The notes under the pieces were generated by a model. The model did no database searches. It was not told the origin of the DNA and saw nothing but the letters and a program-made list of their open reading frames with translations. Below, piece after piece: positions 13,101 through 24,852 of a DNA stretch of 64,000 nucleotides. Location: positions 3,224,001-3,288,000 of the forward strand of contig JAHRBC010000003.1 in the NCBI GenBank assembly GCA_022702545.1. Direction: 5' to 3'. The stretch is from Phycomyces nitens (lineage: Eukaryota > Mucoromycota > Mucoromycetes > Mucorales > Phycomycetaceae). How positions within the stretch are numbered: the stretch's first letter is position 1; each line of letters opens with the position of its first letter. Position numbers and translations under genes: made by a program.

Positions 13101-14302
13101 AGTCTTCTTTAAAAGTTGGCATGAGTTTGCAGACTTATTAGATCGATCCTCTTGATGATTTTCTATGCGATTGGATAATAAATAAAGTTTCTTTAAAATA
13201 AGGCGTCTAACAAGTGGCATTTCCTGTTGATTACAAAAATACATCTGGCCTAGGACAGATAGACTAATTGAGTCCGATTGAAAAGCTTAAAGGCTTACAA
13301 ACCCGAATACTAAAGTACATCTTATTTGGGGATTTCCTCCAAGTAAAGAAGGACACGGCAAAGATAATGGAGATCAATTGAAAGTATTCTTCCATTCCGA
13401 ATATCGGAGAGATGAACAAATAGCGGAAAGCAGTTTCAATACATCTCTCTCCGCTAAACATTTTAGCACAAATATAGTCATCCTATATATTCCGACCAGA
13501 GCTAAAGATACACATTTACAAAGGTTAATGGCTCATAAATAAACGAGAGATATACGAGTATAGTGATATACTTGGGAATTAATATTATGAGCTGTGTATA
13601 TGTGTATATTTTTGTTGGTGTATGTGATACATAAGCATCACGATAAGATAAGAGGTAGATGATGAGCAAATAAGTAATCTAATCAATCAGTCTGATTTAT
13701 ATGTATTTCAGAAAACCTTCTCCATTGATAATAAATAGTTTTTACAAATCTATAGAAATACATATACTGAGAAAACACAATTACTAAAGATAACAAATGG
13801 ATTTGTATCGTAGATAATATATTAAGATCATCAAGATATTTATGGAAAATATGCTTTGATAATGGGCCGAAAATGCCCTTGTTATTAATATAGTAGACTT
13901 TCAAACAATCACCAGTAAGCATTAGAGAGTATTACCCGTCTTTCAGGCAGGATAGCATGCATTATATACAGTAACAAGCTTCTTTTCGTTTATGCTTTAG
14001 AGCCACTTTAAACATATTATTATAAGTTATTTGCTATCTACGCATTTACAAGAATAGCATACCTTTGAGAGAATATCATGCTATCCTGACCTCTGAATAT
14101 CGAGCGTTTTTTTATATCTTTTATAATCAGAACCTCAAATACATCAACATTCAACTTATTATGTACAGCTGCCGACCCCTTCGGATTAATTCACCACAAT
14201 ACGATCAAAATAAATCAAAGAAATCGTTTACTTATAATTAAAGATATGTCTTTTTGTTATCATGTCTTGCCCAGCTTCTCTACTAGGTTTTATCATAGTA
14301 AT
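10173..14302. other. Long AT-rich gene-poor region
   Basis: Only short open frames occur, the longest about 80 codons at 10431-10673 on plus. There is no recognisable domain and no run of exons joined by splice signals. The repeat GATT/TGATTGATTGATT near 12962-12980 is minor. The region may contain further eroded transposon DNA. Confidence 0.45.
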
Positions 14303-14515
14303 ATGACCACCATGTATGCAATTTTCTTCCTAATGATGATAGCTATGATGGTTTGCCATGCAGAACTAGTTTCAACAAAAACATCTAACCCCGAGAATAG
14401 GCCTCACGGTTATTTGACCCCCAAGACCATCGTACCTGGCTACCTGACACAAACACATGCCCATTTCTGTAATTTTCAAGCATTTGAATCCAATTGTGCA
14501 TCTTACTCTTTTTAA
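14303..14515 (+). CDS. Possible small secreted peptide, unknown
   Basis: A 70-residue frame starts MTTMYAIFFLMMIAMMVCHA, a good hydrophobic signal peptide. The mature part is about 50 residues with an internal near-repeat (HGYLTPKTIVPGYLTQT) and two cysteines (CNFQAFESNC). The frame opens 19 codons earlier at 14246, but the internal ATG at 14303 places the hydrophobic segment at the N-terminus. I recognise no family. It stands alone in a gene-poor region, so it may be an effector-like peptide gene or a chance frame. Confidence 0.35.
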   Translation: MTTMYAIFFLMMIAMMVCHAELVSTKTSNPENRPHGYLTPKTIVPGYLTQTHAHFCNFQAFESNCASYSF

Positions 14516-15442
14516 TTACATGCCCACCCGTTTGATGATGAAAGTGTGTCGAGGAACTCTAATATTCCAAATCAATTAGATGTTAGGCTTGATCTACCAC
14601 GAATATTCCAGTAAAGACAAGTATAATTTTCCAACAAGATACATCAATCAAATATTTTTAGGGTACATGGCACAAGAGATTGGCTGGCTAAAAAAAATCG
14701 ATTGTCTTTTTCGAAATTTTAAAGTAAAGAATACCCAAATTTTCCAGAGAATTGTCTTTACATTCTTTGGATATTAGAGAATGGACGGGTTCGAAGCAGT
14801 GTATGATCAACAAGAGTTTATTTACTCGTTACATTGATGTCTTTACTGCCAGTTCTAAACGTACAAAATATTCTATTTTAATTTTTATTTGTAGATAAAA
14901 AAGCAAGCAAAATTTCTTTTAAAGAAAGGAGTACTGGTTTTATATATGCATATGTTTAGAGTTGAAGTTTTGAACATGAGCGTCAATAGTAGAATTGTTC
15001 ATAAATCAATGTATTGAATTGACAATACATGTTTGATTCCCACATATGTTTATATATTGTTTTAAAACAATGCATTTAATATTTATTTATTATATATATA
15101 TATTCTTGTATTCATAATAAATACAAGAATAACTTTTAGCAAAAAAATCAATTGATTGCTAAAGAAGAAGAAGAAGGAGAAGAAGAAGAGAGAGAAAAAG
15201 TAAAATGTACATTTCACTTTGCTTGTTATTTTGTTTCTGTTTTTTTACTTAATGTACAAAATCAACAAAAACTTGAAGAAAGAACGAAAAATAAAGGCTG
15301 TAGCAGAGAAATATTCAAGATTTACAAAAGAGTAAACTGTAAGAAAAAGAAAAGGACGAGATATGTAAAAGATATATATATATATATATATATACGCGTA
15401 TGTATGTGTATAGCTCTTTTACAAAAAGAAAGCATTTGTAAT
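14516..15442. other. Intergenic, no supported gene
   Basis: AT-rich, with a (TA)n run at 15089-15102 and 15376-15394 and a purine-rich GAA stretch at 15164-15200. The frame at 15152-15460 is low-complexity Lys/Glu and overlaps the 3' end of the minus-strand zinc-cluster gene, so it is not called. Confidence 0.5.
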
Positions 15443-17065
15443 CTAACAGTACCAGACTGATGGACTATTGCTCAACATGGAGGATTGAATGCCTGTATTG
15501 CCACATATTGGCAGAAATGTTCGAATTTAAATTAGATATCAAGAAATCAGATATATACATTGATATATCCTTACCATGAGATTCTTCTGTCAGCATATCA
15601 TCAATCATAAAGGTAGAAAGATTAAACATGTTACAAGAATCGTTTCCTAATTGTTGGGGTACTTGTGATGTCTGTACTGAAGAAGAGACAGTAGAATCCG
15701 TAGTTGTGGAAGAAGAGGACGAGGAAGGCGCGAGATTGAAAGAGATATTCAATGGTTGGATAAAAGGTGAATTTGACATTGTAAAGCTACGGCTATTGTC
15801 ATTGTTAGACATACTCCCGTTGGGACTTCTGTAGGCACTGCTAGGTGTAGGTGACAATATTCCATTATGCTGTTTGTGTATGTCTGCCAGTTGTGCGGCA
15901 GCAGACTGTTGATGCTGTTGCTGAGCTAGCAGAGTATTCTCGTTGTGCTGCATCAAAAACATGCCAGATGTTCCTGCTGTAGACTCTTCAGTAGACGAAG
16001 TGCGTTGCAATAGTGACCAGTCGACCATTGTACTTGAAGCCTCAACACAAAATTGATGAGTATCCATGTATTCGTTTTTTGCAAGCATTGGATTGTTGTT
16101 ATAGGCACATGCATTCGAAGAAGAAAGTGCTGAAGACGGGTGGAGAGAATGAACGGGATAGTGGGTATCCATTGGAGTACTGATATTGCAAGGTGGGACA
16201 TTATACGATGGTGACACTGATCCTGTCAAAGCTGCATTTTTCTTTTGCTTTTCAATGGCTTGCTGGGATTTGTTTAGTTTTTGTCGGCTGGCTGCAGACG
16301 AATGCACGGATCTTGCTCTCCCTGTTTCTTTAGAACTAGAACCAGAAGACGGCGTTGACGCTGTTTGAGATGCTGTTTGAGCTGTCGATGCTAATGCGGA
16401 CTGACCTAGGTTGGATGAGGTTGTGGAAACTGCGGCTGCCGCAGCCCTTTTTCCTCGGGCAATCTTTTGTTCGCCTCTTAGGCGCAATTGAGCCAATATT
16501 GACCGAGATTCTTGGACCTCTTGTTCAGTCTTTAGCATCTGGGCATTTAATTCCCCAGCAATCAAACTGTGTTGCTGGGAGAGGTTCATCTGTGTGCTGT
16601 CAAGAGATAGAGTTTCTTTGAACCGCCGTCCCATACTGCATTCATTGTCGTTTTTTGGTGAAAATACAGAATGCATGATGGCTCGTTGGGATTCTAAATC
16701 AGTTTCGATCCGACGAATTCTGGCTTCAAGATGAGAGAGGTTGTTTATAAATGGATCTACATTGGTCGGTTGGGTGTTTCTGGATCGCCTCGAGTTAGGG
16801 TACGCACAGAGAACACCTGTCGACAGACAGCGTGTGCAATTGGGATGGGCTCCATCACAGCGTACCTGTTTGTTATCCTATTAGGAATTGAATTGATTAC
16901 ATGTGCCTGGAATACCTTTTTGTGGTGACACCTATAGCAGGCAATGGGTGCTCTTGGTCTTTTGAGGGAAGGATGCATTCTGGTGATTGTACGAGAATCA
17001 CTTAAAGGAGACTGTGGATGACCAAGACTATCAATATCTTCAGGATTTTTTTGTAGATTGGACAT
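15443..17065 (-). CDS. Zn2Cys6 binuclear-cluster transcription factor
   Basis: Exons are 17065-16916, 16865-15575 and 15492-15443, giving 496 residues. The N-terminus holds a complete fungal zinc cluster at residues 43-70: CYRCHHKKVRC then DGAHPNCTRCLSTGVLC (C-x2-C-x6-C-x6-C-x2-C-x6-C). The first 50-bp intron (16866-16915) splits the cluster after HHKK. A short heptad-like helix follows (LEARIRRIETDLESQR, dimerisation in this family). The rest is Gln/Ser/Ala-rich, as in activation regions. The middle homology domain found in many family members is not evident. The second intron (15493-15574, GTAAGG...TACAG) is in doubt: retained, the frame runs to 15465 and gives 516 residues with a different tail. 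DNA-binding nuclear regulator; targets unknown. Confidence 0.85.
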
Positions 17066-18643
17066 TTGGGAAAAAGGAAGGAAAGGGCGTAGATATTTCT
17101 GGTTGGTCGAGGCTGGCAGTATTTTATAGCAAGAACATAAGACAAGATCAAAGGCTTTTTTATTAATATTGTCTGTCTGGGTCAGGTGTAAGCTATACTA
17201 AACAGAATACATACATATATACTTATTTATTCATCGTCATCTTTCTTTTTGGTGACTCCTCGTCTATTCTCTATTTTTAAAGAAACGTCAGCAGTGTCTA
17301 TACATACATGCCTCCACTCCAGATTCTCCTTGGAATCACAACCCCCGTCTTCTTCACTTTATTGATTACTCTGTGTACTAAAAACCAACATTCTCACAAA
17401 TCTTGGCCAAATTACCAGCTGCTTATTATTTTATAGATCATGATCTATGAAAATACAAACCACCCGATAGTAAATCTTAAAAAGATCGTAAAGAAAGTCA
17501 TATTCTGAAGTTTATGCAAGCTTTTTGAAAATCTATAGTCAAGATTCGAATCTATAAGTTCCGAACATTAAGGAATCATCTGCTATTAGAAACGAATTGA
17601 GAAAGGTCTTGACTATCTATTGTGAAAATATCTTGTAATTTGTTTATACAAGAGGAAAAACTAAAATAATAAAAACCATTATAGATTGTAGATTATTCCC
17701 AGATGGTTGGAAACGCTACTTGGCTTATTTAGCTGACAAGAGGTGTACAAAGTGAAGAGGGTTTTGATGACTCGGTCAAATGTTCAATCAACATGCTTTT
17801 TTTTGTTTTTGTTTTTAAAAGCCATGCCAAGTAAGTTGAACGTTTGATCAAGTAATAAAAAAAAACTACAAATAGCATGATTTCAACAATCCCATCCAGG
17901 GGGTTCATTCATAATCGCATAAAAAATTGCTTCCAGATCTGAGCCTATCTAAAACCAAGAAAGATATTATGAAATCGAGTGTTGAGTATAGAATAATTTA
18001 CTACAAGTATTGAATCATACTTGGTAGCACTGCCAAGTGAATTGTTTTGCCTCGAGAAATGAAGTTGGTCTCAAAATGGTTTGTTTCCTAATTGGCATCA
18101 CGAATTGACTGACAATTGTTTGATGGATGGACATATCACATAAATGTGTAAATAGGTACATGTGCGTATTAATTAACGGTGTTGCAGGCTGTTGTAGCTT
18201 TACATATTTATCTTACAGGCTTTAGTTCATTAATTCTGATATTACCCACAAAACATTATATATAAAAATATATATTAAAGAGGGAGATGTATCTTGATTG
18301 TGAGAGTGCGGATTAAAATATATGGTCTGTTATATAGATATATAATTGTCTAGTTTGTTAGAATGTGTAGCTACCAATATATATATATGTACATATGTAT
18401 GTATGTATAAATTTATAATGTATGTGTGTATAGACTTTTTTTATTATTATTTACTAGCATGTATTGTATTTATACTGCCCTATATTATTGGGTTGAGTAG
18501 ATTAACAATCAACTAATAGTACAAAATATGTATATTCTGAATTTATTGTATTATGTCAGCATATATTTATACATAATGCAAGGCAAAATGCATTCTGTAG
18601 TTTCTGTGGTATGATTGCATAAAGATCGAATAGCAATAATAGC

Positions 18644-18704
<61 letters not shown>

Positions 18705-21604
18705 GAGTGCCAATACAGTGTCTTGACCTCTATTTTCTTTCCTCACTCAAAATATTCAGATACTTTTTAATTTTATTTTTATATTTTAAAGACATCTGGT
18801 AGGAATATCATTACTGGCTTGAAATCTATCTAGTTATTTTCTATCTAATTATATACCCATATGTATGCATTAAAAGCAAGGATTCAATCGCAAGTTATAC
18901 ATAAAAAATTACTACAAAGCTTGTATTTTATTATAATATAATATATCGATTTATTTTATAGCAAAATAGACTCGAGGAGGAATGCTCTTGGCTACATATG
19001 ACGTCTTGTTTGATTATTGTCCATGTTACTGTGTTGTCTTTTACATGCATCAGTTAATTGGTGCAAATAAGAGAGAGAAAAGAGAAAGAGAAAGACTCTA
19101 AATGTCTTTAAATTTCAATGTCAATGTCTTTTGTCTAATTGAAATATTAAATGAATTGCATTATAAACCAAGGCCACGATTAAACACAAACACGCACACA
19201 CATATATATATCTATGCTTTTATAACCATCTGGACTTTCAGATGGGCTGTCAGATGTCTTTTTTTTTTGGCACCAAAACAGTTTTATGGCTACACAGATA
19301 CGATTAAAAACTGTGCATAAATCAGCACAATGTTGTATATCCTGAATTCAATACATGGAAACTCAATAGTAAAGAAAGATCCATAGCAACAATAATAAAA
19401 AGGTGTTCAAGGCAGGGTAGAATGAAAGGGCATGATGCTTAGACTTTGGCCAAATGATCCAATCTGACCCAGTTGTATTAGAGAGGGGGTTTGTTCCAAA
19501 ATATAAAGGTCCTTTTTTTGCCTCTCTTTCCTTCCTTTCTTCCTTGATGATTTAAATGGTTGACTGTTCCAAAATTGAAACAAAATGTGCATTTAGTTGA
19601 TCAATTAATAAATGAATTCGCCAGCTCTGTTTAATTGGGATTGTTTTGGATAGCACTAGAGTACAATGAATCATTATGGGTTGACCATAATAAGAAGGAT
19701 GGCCATGCTAATGATTACTACTTACAATCAGCTCGAATGGCTCGGTCCACAAGATCCTATTTGCATTGATTCATGCTGTACTCTTTTATTGCTATTGATT
19801 GCCAAGTATATAGTGAAAGATGGCCGAAACATCCACATAATCCAAGGCCAGATTAGATAATAAAGGTCTAGATTGAAATAATATCTCTCTTGATGCTCAA
19901 GATGACAAAAATAAACTAGATGTGCGACATTTTATCTATTTTTGCTTTATTTGTTGGCCCAAGGCTGATTCTGGTGCCTAGTATTTATAGAGAGATACTA
20001 TTGATTCTATGCAGATAATCTGTGCAGGATTGTGCCCTTCTTTTTTGGCATGGGTTGAATGTTTAGGTTCAACACACAGGCACCCAATCGATGGACGTCT
20101 GATATGCTTTCTCAGTGTCGCAATCAACGAGGCATTCGATAGGCCAATGCGAATAAAAAAAGAGCTACCTTTTTGTAAAGTAGATGTGGGTTGGGGGTTC
20201 TTGATTAGATCAATTGAACCTTTTTATATATAAACACATTATAATAAAACATCCAATAATAACTACTATTATGTTCAGATAGGCATTTAGAATCATAAGA
20301 CCTGAAGATCCAATTAGCCACAAATACATTGATAGCTTGTATGAGACATTTTGCGCAGTTTTTTTTCTAGATTCTGTATATCCAAATAAAAACATTTATC
20401 CCAAAGAACACTGGGTGGTGTAGCAGCCACTTGGACACATAGGTCAATGGCCAGACCTCTGACAGCAGAATGTCCACCCTTGAGTATTTCAAAAGGACAG
20501 AATATTGTCTCTATTAATTGGACATTCAAACATGTGAATACCACATGTTTTTTTTTCTGCTGTGGTCTCTTAAGAGGGTCAATTAGAATCATTAAATGGT
20601 CATTAATGTGGGAACTGTAGATCCCATACGAGCAAACCAGAATACAGGAAAGGCTGATGGAATATTGGTTGGTTGATTGATTGATTTGTACAAAATGTGT
20701 GAAATACATATGTGTTCATGTTCAAATTTATATTGGATAAATAACAGTTCACAAATCGTCTTTTGCTGGTACCAAAAGACAGGGATGTATAGCTTATTAG
20801 AGATGGTTAAATGTATTGATACAGATCCCCAAGGCTGTCCATAGGCACGTCTGGTTTGTTTGACTACGCACGTTCTTGGAATCTCTTGATTTTATTCAAA
20901 CCTGCTTTCGTTCACCCAATAGAATATGTAGATTGGTGTAACATCTAGACAAGCAATAGACCAAAAACTAGCCTTTAGTCATGTTGAATGCTAAAAAACA
21001 AAAAACAAAAAAAAACTCCTTGATATACAAGGATTGGCCGTCTAATGAGCTTTGAGAACAAATCAGCTGTATAGATAAGCCAAGGGTGTAAATAATCATA
21101 ATCATAATCATAATACGCTTGGTCTTTTTAAAATTTCATGTGTATATCTGACAATTTTCACACCCCTATCTTCTTATCTTGAATAGCTTTTATAAAATAT
21201 TCCACAATGGCTTTTTGTCTGTTTTGGAGCCAGAAGAAAAAGAAGAATATATATAAAAAAAAAGGTTATTTAGTGGGAAAGATTGAATTGATTATAGCCA
21301 TGATAACTGATTAGATACCACAGATTCTGTGGTCCTCCAAAGAAAGTACAATCTAGTAACCCTATTTCACTATCATTTGTCCAACAAAGATCCAGAACAA
21401 ATGAGATGGGGTTTTTTTGGGGGAGAAATGGACTACAGAGTTGAGCTTGGTGTATGTGCCAAGTAGTTGTATCATCATAATGTTGATGTGTAAATAGGGT
21501 AATGCGGAAGATTAAGAGAAATTTACGTCACTGTTGGTTAAGATGGAGGTTTGGGATTTTTTTTTGGTTTTTGAGCTTCTTTCACTCATTATCCATTGGA
21601 AATT
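17066..21604. other. 4.5-kb intergenic region with microsatellites
   Basis: No gene can be supported. It contains an (AAT)n microsatellite at about 18640-18702, several (TA)n and (CA) runs, and a 131-codon minus-strand frame at 20314-20709 with no recognised domain. This is an unusually large gap between two ordinary genes and could hold regulatory or non-coding RNA sequence. Confidence 0.5.
18640..18702. repeat. (AAT)n microsatellite
   Basis: About twenty near-perfect AAT/ATA units, directly visible, preceded by two imperfect AATAGC units. Confidence 0.9.
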
Positions 21605-22072
21605 ATGCCACTTATCAACGCGACGATGAACATCGATCTGTCCTTGAAAAAGGCTGGTATCATCCCAGACGGTAAAGAGGATCTCTGGCCAGATTAGTAA
21701 AACATATATATATAGAAAAAGTGGGGTTAGATATGCATTTAGATTCTCATGAAATGTGGGTCTAGTGATTCGACAGGATTTTGTACCGAGCACATTGTTG
21801 GAGATTAATTATCCAAATGGCAAGGATGTTGCACTGGGAAACACGCTTTCAGTACAAGATGCGGCCGAAACACCCAGGGTGAACTTTATTCCGCCAGAAG
21901 AAGATGCCCAGTACACACTTGTGATGGTAAATATGTGATGATAATAATGATAAATTTCTGCAGATTGAAACGAGATGTGACTGACGATTGACTACAGGCT
22001 GATCCTGATGCTCCATCTGCGGTTGACCCATCACTTGGTCCTTGGCGTCATTGGGTGGTGACGAACATTAAA

Positions 22073-22118
<46 letters not shown>

Positions 22119-22429
22119 CTTTTCTGGTTTGTGGAGTCTAGGGTGGTACAATGATTTGTTAAACTGATTAAAAAACTGCAGGATCGGACCCATCGAATTT
22201 AAAGGCTAGTTCAGAGCATACGCCATACATGGGACCAGCTCCACCTCAGGGAACTGGCAACCACCGCTATGTGTTCCTATTGTATAAGCAGTCTAGAACA
22301 AACCAAGAGTTTGCAGCCATGTCGCCTGAGAAAACCAGTGTGCGACGCAACTTTGATGTTAATGGGTTTGCGGCAGAGAATGACCTTGAATTGATCAGCG
22401 TCAATTACTTTTTATGCTCAGTCAATTAG
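21605..22429 (+). CDS. Phosphatidylethanolamine-binding protein (PEBP/TFS1-like)
   Basis: Exons are 21605-21671, 21766-21926, 21998-22073 and 22182-22429, giving 183 residues, the normal size for PEBP. Family signatures are clear: the DPDAPS ligand-pocket motif followed by WRHWVVTNIKG, and the second signature PYMGPAPPQGTGNHRYVFLL with the GxGxHRY core. Relatives bind anionic phospholipids. The yeast relative Tfs1 inhibits carboxypeptidase Y and Ras-GAP Ira2. It is predicted cytosolic because no signal peptide is seen. All junctions keep phase. The third intron carries a 39-base A run directly after the donor, which is odd but does not touch the splice signals. The start ATG at 21605 begins a typical amphipathic N-terminus; an ATG at 21626 is an alternative. 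Confidence 0.9.
22076..22114 (+). repeat. Poly(A) tract inside PEBP intron 3
   Basis: 39 uninterrupted A residues beginning two bases into the intron (GT then As). Either a homopolymer expansion or the trace of a retroposed tail. Confidence 0.9.
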
Positions 22430-23490
22430 TGTCAATGCTATTCAAATACACACGCACAGATTAAACACCAAAAAAAATATTTATAAAAATGGAGTAATCC
22501 AAGCTGGCTAAATTATTAGTGGTAGCAAACAATTATTGGGAAAGAGAGACCAAATGATTTTTTTCTTGAATTTTCTTGTTGATAAAATGTCTGGGATTAA
22601 TTTTGTGACTGTTTTTAGTTGTGTTTCATTGTACAGGCTATTATTTTGCTTATTATGATTACTATTCAACAAAATAAAACCCTTATATATTTTATTGTAT
22701 CCTATTTCTGGAAAGCGAGATTGATTGAAAACATAAAGCAAGGACAACGTGGGATCGGTTTGGACGGGGGAAATGCTCTTGTGCTGGTCTTTGGGGGGTC
22801 AGGCTGCTCTTATTCGATCACCATTCCGCGGCAAAGACATAGTGTAACAGTGCGGCATGGCTGGAGTACTTGACCCGATAGATTGAAAAGAGAGATGCTT
22901 CATATTATAATGTTGGCAAAGGAGTCCTAGAGACAACTCCGAATTCTGTTTGGCTTATCTAAAGGTTGATTATGTCACCACTCCAATTAGTTGGTGGTGC
23001 TGAGATCAATCAATCAATCTATCTATCTATCAATAAACATAGAAGCAAAAAAGTATCAATAGGATGCACCACCGGCAATTTTTTTTTGTTATCTGGACCA
23101 ATCTGATCCAAAGCGCCTATCATTCAAAGGAGGTGGGGGGAGGGGGGGGGGGCAAGGAGGTTTTTTTTTGTCTTTTTTTCTTTTTTCTTGTGCAAATGTA
23201 ACTATTTTTATTCATACGGAGCCCCAATCAAGATGATAAGAAAGAGCGATCAATCTTATCTACACTCTCTCCTCTCCTTGGTACGCTCCGCTTACTATCA
23301 TCAGCCAATCAACTGACGGGGCTCGGACTAGCTTTGCTCGACATATAAAAGAGGAAACAAATAATGCCCTCTTTGTTCCTCTCCTACTCTTTTCTTTCTT
23401 TTTCTTTACAGCCTCTTCTTTATAGGATAACCCTTACACTTCTCTATCAAACTCTGAAAGGCCATCTATTCTGACCTTTCCCTGTCCACC
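22430..23490. promoter_or_regulatory. Upstream region of the GATA gene
   Basis: Visible elements are a G-rich run at 23127-23160 with at least four G tracts, followed by a long T-rich tract, and two GATAAG-type sites in opposite orientation (23235-23240 and 23255-23260). A CCAAT box lies at 23305-23309 and a TATAAAA box at 23344-23350, 141 bp before the ATG. The pyrimidine-rich stretch after the TATA box is typical of fungal start sites. GATA sites upstream of a GATA-factor gene suggest autoregulation (inference). No gene is supported in 22430-23100. Confidence 0.55.
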
Positions 23491-24852
23491 ATGACGGTCA
23501 AGTCGCCCTTTTACAACAAGCCCTCGACCTCAACTAGCGTGGATTCCTGCCACAAATGCCCGCTAACGCCACCCATCGCCCAGGACATTTTTGTACCGAT
23601 TCCCACCCCAGTTGACTCTTCCGCTCAACAAGACCAGCAGTCCCCCGCTGGCATCGACCATCAAGCCCCAGCCCCTTCCAGCAGCAACTCTTCAGTTGTT
23701 GAGCCGTGCAGCGCCAGTGCTGCGACATCGGACAATGGAAGCCAGGTCGTGACTTCTTGCTCGAACTGTGGCACTACGTCCACTCCCCTTTGGCGACGCT
23801 CACCCGTCGGCGAGACGATATGCAATGCCTGTGGTCTATACCTCAAGGCACGCAACACAACACGACCTCCCTGGCTAAAGCGCAACTCTACCGCCAACCC
23901 TCCCACCAAACGCATCCTCGCAACCCCTCCTGTCCTGGCTCCAGCCCCCCTCCGCATCACCCCCGCACCAGCCCCTCCACCTCCGGCCCAAAGTGAGTCC
24001 GGCTCGGACAGCGAAAATGCCCAACAGTGCGCAAACTGCAACACAACCAACACACCCCTCTGGAGACGCGATGCCCAGGGCAGCACAATCTGCAACGCGT
24101 GTGGTCTCTACTACAAGCTCCACAACGTGCACCGACCAATCACAATGAAGCGCACAACAATCAAACGCAGAAAGAGAGTCACCGCATCCGGACTTGCTGC
24201 TCAACCCCTTCGATGTCACCATGGCCACGTTGCTATCCAAAACGACGATCAGTTGACGCCTGTCAACAATAAGCGCAAATCATTCGATCAGGACATTGAA
24301 GAGGGCCGTTGCCACAAGAGAGCCGAACTGCGACCTCTTTTGCCTCATCAACCATCTCAACATAGCAATATTCATATCCAAAGACCCCAGTCATTGTCGC
24401 CCTCGCCCTCACTGTCACCCCAGTATGGCCAGGAGCCCGGCAGCCCCATTGAGCCCGACGCCTTCCACCGTCCCTATCTCCCATCGCCCCCCCTCAAGGC
24501 CAGCACGATTGCGGGTTTGTTGAACCCCATTCCGATTGAGCAGATTCGTCCCACTCTGCCCAGCCTGCCCAGCCTGCCATCACCCCCTCTGAATGCATAT
24601 GAGTCTATGCCTGCACCCGGATCGCCGCCAAATGCTGCCGTGGCTGCCGCTGCCGCATTTGCAACCGTGTCCGCGTTATTGAACCCTACTGCAAAGGCAC
24701 ACAAGATGCTCGAGGCCCATCGCCACGAGTTGCGTCGAGAGGTCTCCAATCTCACGTCGCTTCTCAGCCGCACCACTGCCATGTTGCAGAACCTTGACAA
24801 TGTTATGGCAGTCACTGGGACCAAGGAGACCACATCTTTTGCTTCCTACTAA
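23491..24852 (+). CDS. Two-finger GATA transcription factor (SreA/Urbs1-like)
   Basis: Intronless, 453 residues. Finger 1 begins at Cys90 (CSNCGTTSTPLWRR...CNACGLYLKARN) and finger 2 at Cys180 (CANCNTTNTPLWRR...CNACGLYYKLHN). Both are C-x2-C-x17-C-x2-C and bind HGATAR DNA. Two fingers of this type in one fungal protein are typical of iron-homeostasis repressors (SRE/SreA/Urbs1/Sfu1). However, the linker between fingers is Pro/Ala-rich and lacks the cysteine-rich block those repressors use for iron sensing, so the iron role is uncertain. A C-terminal helix (near residues 408-440) could form a coiled coil. The coding sequence is markedly GC-rich and uses C-ending codons, unlike most of the window, suggesting high expression or different history. 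Confidence 0.88.
   Translation: MTVKSPFYNKPSTSTSVDSCHKCPLTPPIAQDIFVPIPTPVDSSAQQDQQSPAGIDHQAPAPSSSNSSVVEPCSASAATSDNGSQVVTSCSNCGTTSTPLWRRSPVGETICNACGLYLKARNTTRPPWLKRNSTANPPTKRILATPPVLAPAPLRITPAPAPPPPAQSESGSDSENAQQCANCNTTNTPLWRRDAQGSTICNACGLYYKLHNVHRPITMKRTTIKRRKRVTASGLAAQPLRCHHGHVAIQNDDQLTPVNNKRKSFDQDIEEGRCHKRAELRPLLPHQPSQHSNIHIQRPQSLSPSPSLSPQYGQEPGSPIEPDAFHRPYLPSPPLKASTIAGLLNPIPIEQIRPTLPSLPSLPSPPLNAYESMPAPGSPPNAAVAAAAAFATVSALLNPTAKAHKMLEAHRHELRREVSNLTSLLSRTTAMLQNLDNVMAVTGTKETTSFASY

Noticed and set aside
15152..15460. 102-codon plus-strand frame starting with Glu repeats
   Set aside because: Low-complexity GAA and TA repeats translated; overlaps the end of the zinc-cluster gene on the other strand.
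20314..20709. 131-codon minus-strand frame in the 4.5-kb gap
   Set aside because: No family resemblance, no splice neighbours; kept only as a note in the intergenic entry.
23661..24240. Long open frames on the minus strand opposite the GATA gene
   Set aside because: Shadow frames caused by the GC-rich codon use of the plus-strand gene; no domains, and the plus strand carries two complete zinc fingers.
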